A stretch of 64,000 nt of DNA from a marine bacterium B5-7 (GCA_021604525.1 BQJD01000009.1:1-64000), one strand, 5' to 3'. Numbered from the stretch's first letter, positions 24,979 to 34,475 are shown. Notes: a model not told the origin generated them from the sequence alone. Made by a program: numbers and translations.

Positions 24979-26108
24979 AGCAAGAACAAATTCAATTTGA
25001 AAATATTTTCAGGGACAAAGTTGTCCTTATCACAGGGCATACTGGTTTCAAGGGGAGCTGGCTGTCACTCTGGTTAACAAGCTTGGGCGCGAAGGTGGTT
25101 GGCATTTCAAAGGATATTCCAACGGAACCATCTCACTTCAAGGAAACCGGTTTAGATGGCATGGTTCGGGATATCAGGGAAGACTTGCGACACGAAGGTG
25201 CAATTACAAAACTTGTGTGTGATGTTAACCCTGATTTTGTATTTCATCTGGCAGCACAAGCCCTGGTTAAGGAATCCTACCGCAATCCGTTACTTACGTA
25301 TTCAACGAATATTATTGGCACGGCAAACCTCTTGAATGCGTTGCGGTCAATAAACAAGAAATGTGTTGCTGTCCTTATTACAAGTGACAAGTGCTATAAG
25401 AATCTGGAGTGGGTTTGGGGTTATCGGGAAACGGATAGCCTGGGAGGCAAGGATCCATACAGTGCATCAAAAGCTTCTGCCGAATTGGTGATCAGAAGTT
25501 TTATCGATTCATTCTTTGGCAGTACACAGGTGTCGGATATCAGGATAGGCATTGGAAGAGCGGGTAACGTAGTGGGTGGTGGTGATTGGTCTCTGGATCG
25601 TCTGGTGCCGGATTGTGTTAAGTCGTGGGCACAAGGAAAAGAGGTTGGCATCAGAAGCCCCGAATCGACCCGCCCGTGGCAACATGTCCTTGAGCCGTTG
25701 AGTGGATATCTGCAATTGGCGGCTACCCTATCGAGTCAAAAAGAACTCCATGGTGAAGCATTCAACTTCGGGCCGAAAAGTGACAATGTGAATCCGGTTC
25801 GCGCTGTTTTAAACGAGCTTGCCCGACATTGGGATAAGGCAAAGTGGGTGGATGAGTCCGGAGGGGCTCACGAACATGAAGCAGGCCTGTTGAAACTGAA
25901 CTGCGATAAAGCGCTCGCACTACTGGATTGGCAGGCAACTTTGGAATTCGATGAGACGATTGAAATGACAGCGAACTGGTATCGGGCCTTTTATTCTCGT
26001 GATCATCAGTCGATTGTCGATACAAGCAGGGAACAAATTCAGTCGTATTGTAATTTGGCGAGGCAGCGTGGTTCGTCTTGGGCAAACCAAATACTAAAGC
26101 CAGCTTGA
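24975..26108 (+). CDS. rfbG: CDP-glucose 4,6-dehydratase
   Basis: 377 residues, full family length. FRDKVVLITGHTGFKGSWLSLWL is the diagnostic RfbG N-terminus (shown as GHTGFKGSWL), with FHLAAQALVKESY, TSDKCYKN, DPYSASKASAELV (catalytic Y162, K166), GRAGNVVGGGDW and RPWQHVLEP. It dehydrates CDP-glucose to CDP-4-keto-6-deoxyglucose with bound NAD. It needs the CDP-glucose from RfbF (18258). No RfbH 3-dehydratase is present, so 3,6-dideoxyhexoses are not predicted from this window alone. The start overlaps the previous stop (ATGA) and the end overlaps the following GT2 gene. Confidence 0.93.
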   Translation: MKQEQIQFENIFRDKVVLITGHTGFKGSWLSLWLTSLGAKVVGISKDIPTEPSHFKETGLDGMVRDIREDLRHEGAITKLVCDVNPDFVFHLAAQALVKESYRNPLLTYSTNIIGTANLLNALRSINKKCVAVLITSDKCYKNLEWVWGYRETDSLGGKDPYSASKASAELVIRSFIDSFFGSTQVSDIRIGIGRAGNVVGGGDWSLDRLVPDCVKSWAQGKEVGIRSPESTRPWQHVLEPLSGYLQLAATLSSQKELHGEAFNFGPKSDNVNPVRAVLNELARHWDKAKWVDESGGAHEHEAGLLKLNCDKALALLDWQATLEFDETIEMTANWYRAFYSRDHQSIVDTSREQIQSYCNLARQRGSSWANQILKPA

Positions 26109-27013
26109 TTACATTCATACTTGTTAACTATAACCTGTCGAAAGAACTCGCCCAGTGTCTTGAAGGTATTGAATGCCACGTTCGTATATCCCATGAAGTA
26201 ATCATAGTGGACAATGGGTCAAGTGACAGTGACTGGGATGGTCTGAAGAAAACACTCGAGTCGCGCGAACGAACAACCGTGATATGCCTGGGTGAGAATG
26301 TTGGATTCGGGGCAGCGTGCAATCGGGGGGCGAAGATTGCAAGTGGTGAAATACTTTGTTTTATAAACCCCGATATAGTCATTACTGAGGAATTTACAGA
26401 TAAGGTGCTTGAGAATTTTCAGTCTATGCCTCGGGCAGTGGTCGTAGGTGTAAGAAGTTCAGTTAAGCGTTGGTTCGATTTCTCTGCTGGTCCATTACCG
26501 AATCTGTTGTTGGAAACAATGAATATTGTACTTGTTGGCAGATACCTGGAAGCTTTATGGGTATATTTTCGCAGTTGTTATGCACGGGCTCCGATGCAGG
26601 TAGGTTGGGTCGTTGGCGCCTGTTTGTTCATAAAACGCGCAAGTTTTTATGAACTGGATGGGTTCGATGAAGATTATTTTCTTTACTATGAAGAAGTCGA
26701 TCTTTGCCACCGGGTTCGCAATAATGGTGGGACCGTTTTATATGATACGCGCAACCAGGTTTCACACATCGGTAGTGTGGCGGGTGCTCGAGATTACGCC
26801 GCATTCACAGAACGATTTTATACCAGCAAGAAAAAATACATAGCCAAACAATATGCTGGTATGAAACGGTCAGTCCTTGAAATCGTTGTACATATGCAGA
26901 TGATTTCACAAATTGGATTGTGGAGCATACTCCGACTATTCGGAGCTTCCCGTTCTTCTGCAAAGCTTGAAGGACTACATGTCGCGATGCGATATAAACC
27001 GACAACCAGTTAG
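26105..27013 (+). CDS. Glycosyltransferase family 2 (rhamnosyltransferase-like)
   Basis: 302 residues from TTG 26105, which overlaps the rfbG stop as TTGA; a TTG at 26078 would add nine residues and a 31-base overlap. ITFILVNYN opens the GT-A fold, VDNGSSDSD and GENVGFGAACNRGAKIASGEILCFINPDI follow with the N-P-D metal motif in the place of D-x-D, and GWVVGACLFIKRASFYELDGFDEDYFLYYEEVDLCHRV is the hallmark of WbbL/RfbN-type rhamnosyl- and deoxyhexosyl-transferases. Its coupling to rfbG hints that it may transfer the CDP-deoxyhexose. A 136-base gap without gene follows. Confidence 0.87.
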   Translation: MITFILVNYNLSKELAQCLEGIECHVRISHEVIIVDNGSSDSDWDGLKKTLESRERTTVICLGENVGFGAACNRGAKIASGEILCFINPDIVITEEFTDKVLENFQSMPRAVVVGVRSSVKRWFDFSAGPLPNLLLETMNIVLVGRYLEALWVYFRSCYARAPMQVGWVVGACLFIKRASFYELDGFDEDYFLYYEEVDLCHRVRNNGGTVLYDTRNQVSHIGSVAGARDYAAFTERFYTSKKKYIAKQYAGMKRSVLEIVVHMQMISQIGLWSILRLFGASRSSAKLEGLHVAMRYKPTTS

Positions 27014-27152
27014 CAGTATCTCTTCCCGAGTCGGATTTAACTTATCGTGTGAGAAGTCCTGATTTTGCATGACCCGAGCCCCGGTTGTTCACCCTTTCCT
27101 TTGATTCCTGAATACTGCGATTGTCTGTGCGCCAGTCAATTTCCAGGCAGTG

Positions 27153-28304
27153 ATGAGTAAGGCTATAAAAATTGCTCTGAACTTATTGTGCCTAAGGCCA
27201 GATAAGCAAACAGGTATAGAGCATTATGCACGTGCAGTACTTGGTTCGGTTAGACTCCCGAAAGATTTTGAGGTCACGCTATATTGTGGTTCCGATGTTC
27301 ATGCAGACGCAGCGCTAGGATGCCAGGGTAATGCAGGCGAGGATAGAGATGCCAATGGACAGCATCCAGAGTTGCGCGGTCGAGATAATCTGCAAGTACG
27401 TCATTGGTTTACTGGCCCCACCTATACACGCATTCTGATAGAAATGTTCGTGCTTGCGGTCTCTACCTGGCGAGCAGATATTGTATTTTCCATAAACAAT
27501 TTTGGTCCTTTATTCGGCAAGCCAGGTCAACGACGGTTAGTAGTCATTCACGATGTCTGGTTTTTGTCTGAAAAATATGATGCCGGTTATCTCTCAAAGA
27601 TGTTGTTTGTATTTTTGATTACGCTAAGCAAGTGGAGAAACCATCATTTCTTCACACCAACGCAATATTCCCGTGATGAAATAGTACGAACCCTGGGGAT
27701 ACCGAAATCAAGAATTTCGATTACTCCTCTTTGCTTATTGAATGGACCAACGCGAATATCCGATTGGGATGATGGATACTTTTTATTAGTTGGCTCATCC
27801 AGGAAAAATAAAAATATAGACAGGGGGTTGCAGGGCTATCTTGAGTATTTTCGAATGGGTGGAACATGCAGGTTAGTGGTAATCGGTGTCTATGATGAAT
27901 CATTTTCCGAACATATGCAGACACTTGTTAGCCAGTATGAGTGCGATACCGTTCTCTTTGAAGGTTACGTAGAACAGGAACGAAAGTGGCAATTACTCAA
28001 GCGTTGTAGGGGTTTGTTATTTCCATCTTTGTACGAAGGTTACGGAATACCTGTTATTGAGGCACTTGCACTGGCCAAACCAGCCCTTGTATCAGCGGGC
28101 ACCTCTTGCGAAGAAGTTCTCAATGATCTGGGTGTGGTGGTGAATGGTTTAGATGTTTCATCTATCGCAACAGGTTGCAGACGTCTTGAGACGTTCGATA
28201 AATCTTCGATAATCAGCCGGTTTGCGGAAATACAAGAAAGAATACTTCGATGTGATGTCTCGCAAGAGATTCTCGAGCGCGAAATCGTATCAGGTCAGTC
28301 ATGA
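27153..28304 (+). CDS. Glycosyltransferase family 4
   Basis: 383 residues from ATG 27153 with AGG six bases upstream; the GTG before it is less likely. NLLCLRPDKQTGIEHYARAVL is the GT4 acceptor loop, VVIHDVWFL and TPTQYSRDEIVRTLGIPKSRISITP are typical of mannosyl- and rhamnosyl-type GT4 enzymes, and LLFPSLYEGYGIPVIEALALAKPALVSAGTSCEEVL is the donor site with the E-x7-E pair. Soluble or peripheral, cytoplasmic face. The stop overlaps the next start (ATGA). Confidence 0.87.
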   Translation: MSKAIKIALNLLCLRPDKQTGIEHYARAVLGSVRLPKDFEVTLYCGSDVHADAALGCQGNAGEDRDANGQHPELRGRDNLQVRHWFTGPTYTRILIEMFVLAVSTWRADIVFSINNFGPLFGKPGQRRLVVIHDVWFLSEKYDAGYLSKMLFVFLITLSKWRNHHFFTPTQYSRDEIVRTLGIPKSRISITPLCLLNGPTRISDWDDGYFLLVGSSRKNKNIDRGLQGYLEYFRMGGTCRLVVIGVYDESFSEHMQTLVSQYECDTVLFEGYVEQERKWQLLKRCRGLLFPSLYEGYGIPVIEALALAKPALVSAGTSCEEVLNDLGVVVNGLDVSSIATGCRRLETFDKSSIISRFAEIQERILRCDVSQEILEREIVSGQS

Positions 28305-29137
28305 CTGTAGAGTTCTCCGCGTTCACCCTTCTTATGTCCATATACTCTGGCACTGAGTCGACAGAATTTGATCGATGCCTCAAAAGTATCGTGTCCCAAA
28401 GCCGTTTACCGAAATTGTGCGTAATTGTTCTTGATGGGCCAGTGTCCGATGCGGCCATATCTGTTCTGGACAGTTTCGAAAATGACCTTCGTATCAATCG
28501 TGTGGTTCTTGAAGATAACAAAGGTCTCGGTCATGCGTTAGATAGGGGTCTTAAGGAGTGTCAGACAGACCTGGTGGCGAGAATGGATTCAGACGACATC
28601 TGTTGTCCAGACAGATTCGAGAAACAGTTGCGCTTCTTATCCAATAATCCCGAAGTGATGGTGTTGGGTGGAGCACAAAAAGAAACGATTGTGAATTCAA
28701 ACCGTGAGGCGAATATTCGTCAGTTGCCGCTTCAGCATGAAGACATCAAGAAGTTCGCCAAGTACCGTAATCCGATGAACCATCCGACAGTTATGTTTCG
28801 TCGTAGAGCTGTGCTTGAAGTCGGTGGCTATGAACCATTCGATCTGTTGGAGGATTACTATCTTTGGATGCGGATGATCATTCACGGGCACAAATTAGCT
28901 AATTTACCCGATGTGATGGTGGAGTCACATGTGAATTATAAGTTCTATCGACGAAGGGGCGGCATGCGTTACGTTAAAAGTGAACTACGATTGGCGAAGC
29001 AATTCCGAAAAATGGGCGCACATTCTTTAATTGAAACAACGATATTTCTATTGACCCGCCTGCCGCTTCGCCTCATTTCCGGACGATGGAGAGCCATGGC
29101 CTATACCCATGTTTTAAGAGGATACTCAGCAGTTTGA
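28301..29137 (+). CDS. Glycosyltransferase family 2 (AmsE-like)
   Basis: 278 residues. FTLLMSIYSGTESTEFDRCLKSIVSQS is the wording of AmsE/WcaA-type GT2 proteins, DGPVSD replaces the usual D-G-S, and LVARMDSDDICCPDRFEKQ holds the metal-binding D-S-D. NHPTVMFRRRAVLEVGGYEPFDLLEDYYLWMRM has the E-D catalytic motif. Likely galactosyl- or glucosyl-type inverting transferase. Coupled to the previous gene through ATGA. After it comes a 75-base A+T-rich gap, and the genes that follow are visibly richer in A+T. Confidence 0.87.
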   Translation: MTVEFSAFTLLMSIYSGTESTEFDRCLKSIVSQSRLPKLCVIVLDGPVSDAAISVLDSFENDLRINRVVLEDNKGLGHALDRGLKECQTDLVARMDSDDICCPDRFEKQLRFLSNNPEVMVLGGAQKETIVNSNREANIRQLPLQHEDIKKFAKYRNPMNHPTVMFRRRAVLEVGGYEPFDLLEDYYLWMRMIIHGHKLANLPDVMVESHVNYKFYRRRGGMRYVKSELRLAKQFRKMGAHSLIETTIFLLTRLPLRLISGRWRAMAYTHVLRGYSAV

Positions 29138-29212
29138 ATATTATGAATATTAAAATGCTTAATTCCATCTGTAATATGAATATGTCAATAGCTTGAGTTA
29201 AGTGGAGTTCTT

Positions 29213-30343
29213 TTGAAGTTAATTAAAATTGATACGATACATCCCAAGCAGTATCTACAAAAAATACTGTCAACATGGCAGGATGAGGTCGGTAGTCTGA
29301 AATATAAAGAATACCATGACCGACTGATTAAGTTGCGGGTAAACAATTCAGATTTCTATACACACAACCTTAAAGAGCTGGGTTGGGATGCTTCAGAATA
29401 CTTTTTGAATGATGAAGTATATGAGCAAAAAGTTGCTTCAGAATTATACGGACCCTTATGTTCTGCTTTTAAACTGAAAAACAGATTATTTAACAGGAGT
29501 AATCAATGGCGCAGGTCCTGGAAACTTCAGATTTATCACGACCTGATTGAGCTTGAAAAACCGGACGTTTTATTCATAAGGGAACATTCCGGTTTACCTA
29601 GCAATTTTTGGCGTCAGTTTAAGAATAACTGTTTATTGGTATCGCAGATCTCGGCATTAATGCCGAGAGATTGGTCGCCGTTAGATTATGATGCTATCTA
29701 CACAGATATACCGACATACCGTGACTTTTTTCAGTCCAATAATATAAAAGTGTTCACTAACTTAAACGGATTTGATAGACGTGTTCTTAATGAGGTCAGC
29801 GATGAGGGGAAGGTATGCGATATATCCTTTGTGGGGGGGCTTAAAAGTCGATCCTTTTCAAAACGACTGTCGTTAATGAAAGCTGTAGCTTCAGATGATT
29901 CTTTTAGCTTTCGCTGGTGGGGGTATCGGGATAATGACCTTGAAGAACCCCTGCTTGGTAAGTGGGGTGGAATAATCGGTGGTTTGGAAATGTATCAGGC
30001 TTATAAAAATAGCAAAATTGTATTAAACGATTACATTGATGTTGCAGGAGGAGTGGGGGTTAACATGCGAATTTTTGAGGCAGTTGGAATTGGTTCTTTT
30101 TTGCTTACAAGAATGGCGGATAACCTTTACGATATTTTTCCCAAGGATGTGATTGCAACATTCGTTGATGAGCGAGACTGTATCGATAAGATTAAATATT
30201 ATCTTGGAAATGAGCGTGAGCGAGAAGAGATGGCAAAAGAAGCGCAGAGAATTGTACTTGAAACGCGTTCATACGCAAAAATTATGGATAAGCTTAGCTC
30301 CGAGTTGAAATCTGCACATGCCAGGAAGTTCCAAAATGGATAA
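29213..30343 (+). CDS. CgeB-like glycosyltransferase
   Basis: 376 residues from TTG 29213, with GGAG five bases upstream. Central DVLFIREHSG, DAIYTDIPTYRDFFQSN and the C-terminal block CDISFVGGLKSRSFSKRLSLMKAV followed by YQAYKNSKIVLNDYI and NMRIFEAVGIGSFLLTRMADNL are the pattern of CgeB/YkvP-type transferases (GT-B). Such proteins occur in spore-coat and maturation glycans and many O-antigen clusters; their donors are mostly unknown. The gene is clearly more A+T-rich than those before 28 kb, as are the next several, which suggests a block acquired separately. It overlaps no neighbour's functional start. Confidence 0.75.
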   Translation: MKLIKIDTIHPKQYLQKILSTWQDEVGSLKYKEYHDRLIKLRVNNSDFYTHNLKELGWDASEYFLNDEVYEQKVASELYGPLCSAFKLKNRLFNRSNQWRRSWKLQIYHDLIELEKPDVLFIREHSGLPSNFWRQFKNNCLLVSQISALMPRDWSPLDYDAIYTDIPTYRDFFQSNNIKVFTNLNGFDRRVLNEVSDEGKVCDISFVGGLKSRSFSKRLSLMKAVASDDSFSFRWWGYRDNDLEEPLLGKWGGIIGGLEMYQAYKNSKIVLNDYIDVAGGVGVNMRIFEAVGIGSFLLTRMADNLYDIFPKDVIATFVDERDCIDKIKYYLGNEREREEMAKEAQRIVLETRSYAKIMDKLSSELKSAHARKFQNG

Positions 30344-31403
30344 TCCTCAGCTTAATGTCGCTTTGATTGGCTGTGGTCGAATTGCTGTTCGTCATGCAGA
30401 GATTATTGGTAGAAGACAGATTCATGGAATGCAGTTAAAAGCCGTATGTGATATTGATAAAAAAAAGGCGGACGCATTCGCTGAAAAATATAATGTTGAC
30501 TCTTTTGCTGACATGGATCAAATGATGCAGGAGTCTGACATTGATGTGGCCGTAGTACTTACACCATCGGGTCTTCACGCTGAACATACTTTGAGATTGG
30601 TGCAGCATGCTAAGTATATCGTGGTAGAAAAACCGATGGCGTTAACTGTAAAAGATGCCGACTCGATGATAAGTGCTTGTGATGAGCATGGTGTCAGGTT
30701 GTTCGTCGTTAAACAGAATCGTTTTAATCTTCCAGTAATTCGATTACGTGAAGCACTTCAAGCGGGGCGATTCGGTAAGTTGGTCATGGGGACAATACGT
30801 GTTCGTTGGTGTCGAACGCAGGAATATTATGATCAGGATGCCTGGCGTGGAACCTGGGCTATGGATGGTGGCGTGATTACCAATCAGGCTAGTCACCACA
30901 TAGATTTATTGAACTGGATGTTAGGCGATGTTTCCAGCGTTTTCGCCAGGTCGAGTACAGCTCTTGTCGATATCGAAACGGAAGACACCGCTGTAGCCCT
31001 GATTAAGTTTGAAAATGATGCACTTGGTGTTATAGAAGCCACTACCGCGACGAGACCGTATGACCTTGAAGGTTCGTTATCAATACTTGGTGAAAAGGGA
31101 ACAGTAGAGATTGGTGGATTTGCTGTTAATCGTATACTGAATTGGCAATTTTATGATGAAACACCGGAAGACGATGTAACCAGACAAGAATATTCGGAGA
31201 ACCCGCCGGATGTTTATGGATTTGGCCATAAACGATTTTATGAGCATGTGGCTGATTGCATTTCAACCGGGAATAAGCAATTGGTCGATGGGCTTGAGGG
31301 CCGTAAGTCAGTGGAGCTGGTAAATGCCATCTACCAATCGATAGAAACAAATGCAGAGGTTGGCTTGAAGTATTCTCCACGGATTACTCGACTCGGGAAT
31401 TAA
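30336..31403 (+). CDS. Gfo/Idh/MocA oxidoreductase, WbpB/WlbA-like UDP-HexNAcA 3-dehydrogenase
   Basis: 355 residues from ATG 30336, with AGGA nine bases upstream; the ATG at 30318 is in the same frame but inside the spacing. NVALIGCGRIAVRHAEII is the NAD-binding motif, VVEKPMALT the EKP site, and WAMDGGVITNQASHHIDLLNWMLGDV the conserved catalytic His region of the WbpB/WlbA group, which oxidises C3 of UDP-GlcNAcA with regeneration of NAD by 2-oxoglutarate. The next gene is a DegT aminotransferase, giving the usual WbpB-WbpE pair that makes UDP-GlcNAc(3-amino)A. Substrate assigned by family and neighbours. Confidence 0.82.
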   Translation: MDNPQLNVALIGCGRIAVRHAEIIGRRQIHGMQLKAVCDIDKKKADAFAEKYNVDSFADMDQMMQESDIDVAVVLTPSGLHAEHTLRLVQHAKYIVVEKPMALTVKDADSMISACDEHGVRLFVVKQNRFNLPVIRLREALQAGRFGKLVMGTIRVRWCRTQEYYDQDAWRGTWAMDGGVITNQASHHIDLLNWMLGDVSSVFARSSTALVDIETEDTAVALIKFENDALGVIEATTATRPYDLEGSLSILGEKGTVEIGGFAVNRILNWQFYDETPEDDVTRQEYSENPPDVYGFGHKRFYEHVADCISTGNKQLVDGLEGRKSVELVNAIYQSIETNAEVGLKYSPRITRLGN

Positions 31404-31485
31404 TGATAGCAGGAGATGCCAACGATTGGTTGGGCGCACGTTTGTGTTAAATAATTAGTTATTGAGAAAATTATTCAAAAATTCT

Positions 31486-32589
31486 ATGAAATTCCTGGAT
31501 CTGCAACGCCAATATAGCTTTATTAAAGAAGAAATAGATACTGCAATTAGATGTGTTATTAGCGACTCTGCATATATTGGAGGCAAGTATGTAGCAGAGT
31601 TTGAGGGCAGGTTTTCAGAATACTTATCCGTAGATCACTGTGTAGGCGTTGGGAATGGTACGGACGCGCTGGAAATTGCGATTGAGGTACTAGGCCTCAA
31701 GCCAGGTAGTGAGATTATTGTGCCAGCAAATAGCTTTGCGGCAACTGCTGAAGCCGTAGTCAGGACTGGCATGAAATTAGTTTTCTGTGATTGCGACCCT
31801 AAAGACTACACGATATGTATTGATGATCTTGAAAAACGTATAACACCACAGACGAGTGCGATTATACCTGTACATTTATATGGTCACCCGTGCGACATGG
31901 GAAAGTTGTTATCAATCGCAAAAGACAATAGTTTAAGAATAATTGAAGATTGCGCACAGGCACACGGCGCATGTCATGGAAACAGAAAAGTAGGGAGCAT
32001 TGGTGATATAGGTGTTTTTAGTTTCTATCCGGGAAAAAATCTCGGAGCATACGGAGACGCAGGTGCGCTTGTAACAAATGACGATCATATTGCTGATCGC
32101 TGTCGAATGATTTCGAATCATGGTCGTGTAAGCAAACATACACATCAAATTGTTGGCCGAAATTCTCGTCTTGATGGACTTCAAGCAGCTGTCTTAAGTG
32201 TAAAACTGACCTATCTGGATGGTTGGTTGGATCATAGAAGAACTTTAGCTAATCAATATCGAATGGCTCTGAACGATCATGCAGATATTCAAACACCAAG
32301 TGAGGCACCGGATATTGAACACGCATATCACTTGTTTGTCGTAAGAGCATCTGAACGAGATATATTACAAGAATCGTTGAATAAGGCTGGTATACAAACA
32401 GGCATACATTACCCTGTGGCACTACCAAACCAACCAGCCTTTTCTGGCGGGCATGACTATGCAGAACATTTCGTTGCGACTAATCTGGCCAAGGAAATAT
32501 TAAGCTTACCCATCGGTGAGCATCTTGATGTTTCTGATATAGATTTCGTATGTGAGAAAGTTACAAACTACTATAAAAATACTGATTAA
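31486..32589 (+). CDS. DegT/DnrJ/EryC1/StrS sugar aminotransferase
   Basis: 367 residues from ATG 31486, the usual MKFLDLQRQY family start; TTG 31462 would add eight. VGNGTDALEIAIEVL, HLYGHPCDMGKL, IEDCAQAHGA and FSFYPGKNLGAYGDAGAL, whose lysine binds PLP, are complete. This lysine rules out the RfbH type, which has His there. Wording is near FdtB/QdtB and WbpE enzymes that put an amino group on C3 of a keto-sugar. After the WbpB-type gene and before a sugar formyltransferase, it probably makes the amine that is then N-formylated. Substrate uncertain. Confidence 0.87.
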   Translation: MKFLDLQRQYSFIKEEIDTAIRCVISDSAYIGGKYVAEFEGRFSEYLSVDHCVGVGNGTDALEIAIEVLGLKPGSEIIVPANSFAATAEAVVRTGMKLVFCDCDPKDYTICIDDLEKRITPQTSAIIPVHLYGHPCDMGKLLSIAKDNSLRIIEDCAQAHGACHGNRKVGSIGDIGVFSFYPGKNLGAYGDAGALVTNDDHIADRCRMISNHGRVSKHTHQIVGRNSRLDGLQAAVLSVKLTYLDGWLDHRRTLANQYRMALNDHADIQTPSEAPDIEHAYHLFVVRASERDILQESLNKAGIQTGIHYPVALPNQPAFSGGHDYAEHFVATNLAKEILSLPIGEHLDVSDIDFVCEKVTNYYKNTD

Positions 32590-32673
32590 ACATAATATTG
32601 GAATAGTTGTTCGTTCGCATTCGGGATATCTATATCTGTCTTGACCATTTTCGGTTTATCTCAGTAAGTATTT

Positions 32674-33660
32674 GTGAAATGTCCAAATCTAATTGATTTG
32701 CCCAATCCACCTGTTGGGAAACATGGATGGCCATGGACTGAAGAATGTATTACGTTGCCGGAAACCATGGATCATGGGGGCAAGTGGCCGCTTGTCACTA
32801 TAGTTACTCCTTCATATAACCAGGGACAGTATCTGGAAGAGACTATTCGGTCGGTACTACTGCAGGGTTACCCAAATATTGAGTATATAGTCAACGATGG
32901 TGGAAGCACTGATAACAGTGTCGATATTATTCGTAAATATGAAAAGTGGCTATGCCATTGGGTAAGTGAATCTGATAATGGACAATCTCATGCAATTAAT
33001 AATGGGTTTAAAAAAGGTACAGGAGATATATTCGCCTGGTTAAATTCTGACGACATTTATAAAGAAAATGCGCTCAAAAATGTCGTGAAGACATTTATTC
33101 AGAATTCTGATGTAAGAGTGGCTATTGGTCAGTGTATTTGGGTTGATCAGTATAGGAGTCCTATAAGAATAAAAAAATCAATTTGTTTAGATCCTGTTCA
33201 TTTTTTACGAGGTGGTGGCGGACCTGGGCAACCGGGAGTATTTTTCCATCAGAATGTCTTACGTGATGTTGGATTATTAGACGAGTGTTTACACTATGTA
33301 ATGGATTGGGATTATTGGATTCGTATAGGTTTACACTATGAGGCGACCGCGATTCGCGGTATATCTGCACTATTGGCAGAAGCTCGAATATGGGAAGGAA
33401 TAAAATCCGTTAATGGTGGCTTAACCAGTATAAAAGAAAGAGAACAAGTGTTGGATAAAATATATCGCACAAAGAAGTCTCGCGATTTATTGCACAGTGA
33501 AAAGAGAAAAGCTTATAGTGATTTGCATTGGCGGCGTGCTCGCTGGTATTTGCAACATGGAAAATATGTACATGGTAGTGTTGAATATTTTAAGGCAACA
33601 ATTCTGAACCCCAACATTTTTGTTGGGTATCGAAGACTACGAAAAATCTTTTCAGCTTAA
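32674..33660 (+). CDS. Glycosyltransferase family 2
   Basis: 328 residues, starting with GTG 32674; the pre-domain NPPVGKHGWPWTEE is conserved in a GT2 subgroup and supports the early start. LVTIVTPSYNQGQYLEETIRSVLLQGYPNIEYIVNDGGSTDNS is the nucleotide strand, DIFAWLNSDDIY the metal-binding D-x-D region, and GQPGVFFHQNVLRDVGLLDECLHYVMDWDYWIRI the acceptor block with the D-W-D-Y motif. A strongly A+T-rich gene: a sampled 60-base line at 33061 has 20 G or C. Inverting, cytoplasmic face. Confidence 0.88.
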   Translation: MKCPNLIDLPNPPVGKHGWPWTEECITLPETMDHGGKWPLVTIVTPSYNQGQYLEETIRSVLLQGYPNIEYIVNDGGSTDNSVDIIRKYEKWLCHWVSESDNGQSHAINNGFKKGTGDIFAWLNSDDIYKENALKNVVKTFIQNSDVRVAIGQCIWVDQYRSPIRIKKSICLDPVHFLRGGGGPGQPGVFFHQNVLRDVGLLDECLHYVMDWDYWIRIGLHYEATAIRGISALLAEARIWEGIKSVNGGLTSIKEREQVLDKIYRTKKSRDLLHSEKRKAYSDLHWRRARWYLQHGKYVHGSVEYFKATILNPNIFVGYRRLRKIFSA

Positions 33661-33782
33661 ATGCTAACAATTTCTATACTGATACTTTCAGTTTATAAAA
33701 GCCCATTAATAATGTGTTGCCATATAGCCAATCGAAAAATTATTGTTGTATCAGTCGCTGGCGGGAAGATAAGGAGGGTCTG

Positions 33783-34475
33783 ATGAGGTTGGGTATTGTT
33801 ACATATGATAGCTCTCACCTTAAGACAGAGCAGTTGGTCATCGCATATAGCAAAGACGCACGTGTTGATACGATAGAGATTTTTGCATTGCCATTTATTA
33901 AACGGCCCCAGCGAGAAGTTTTGATACCGCACCGTCCGGATCAGATAAAAGCAGTTACTACGGGATGCCTTGTAGAACTCGATAAAGTTTCGTTTCGCAG
34001 ATGGGATGGTCGAGAAAGTTTACATGACCGTGTGGATGTTTTCGTTATAGCTGGCGCTGGAATCCTGGATATTGGATTCGCTGGCAATAAGCCTATCGTC
34101 AATGCTCATCCGGGAATTATCCCAACAACACGAGGTTTGGATTCGTTCAAATGGGCCATTTATGAGGGAGATCCACTCGGTGTGACACTTCACTTGATTG
34201 ACAATGAAGTTGATAAGGGAGAACTGCTTGCCATTGAACGCACTCCGATTTTTTTATCTGATACGGTGGAAACCTTGTCGCGTCGACACTACGAACTAGA
34301 AGTGGAGTTGATGAAAAATGTGCTTGATACTGTCGATAAGCGTGTTGATTCTGTTGCGCTTGAAAAACCTGCTCATATGCGGATGCCGATTGGAAAAGAA
34401 GTAGAGATGCTTCAAAAGTTTGATGCCTGGAAACATAAAATGTTAACTCAATTTAAAGATCAGGCTCGCATATGA
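33783..34475 (+). CDS. Sugar N-formyltransferase (Formyl_trans_N family)
   Basis: 230 residues. AAGGAGGG seven bases before ATG 33783 fixes the start. The core NAHPGIIPTTRG, then WAIYEGDPLGVTLHLIDNEVDKGELL, is the formyltransferase fold with the catalytic triad N107, H109 and D144. It moves a formyl group from 10-formyltetrahydrofolate to an amine. Methionyl-tRNA formyltransferase and PurN share the core but have different partners and lengths; the location behind a sugar aminotransferase points to an N-formylated amino sugar, as in VioF, FdtF or QdtF. The first ~90 residues are variable. The stop sits in ATGA with a small unproven reading frame. Confidence 0.8.
   Translation: MRLGIVTYDSSHLKTEQLVIAYSKDARVDTIEIFALPFIKRPQREVLIPHRPDQIKAVTTGCLVELDKVSFRRWDGRESLHDRVDVFVIAGAGILDIGFAGNKPIVNAHPGIIPTTRGLDSFKWAIYEGDPLGVTLHLIDNEVDKGELLAIERTPIFLSDTVETLSRRHYELEVELMKNVLDTVDKRVDSVALEKPAHMRMPIGKEVEMLQKFDAWKHKMLTQFKDQARI

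Noticed and set aside
31486-32589. RfbH-type 3-dehydratase, which would complete a dideoxyhexose path
   Set aside because: The PLP lysine is present in FSFYPGKNLG; RfbH has His there and extra Fe-S cysteines not seen.
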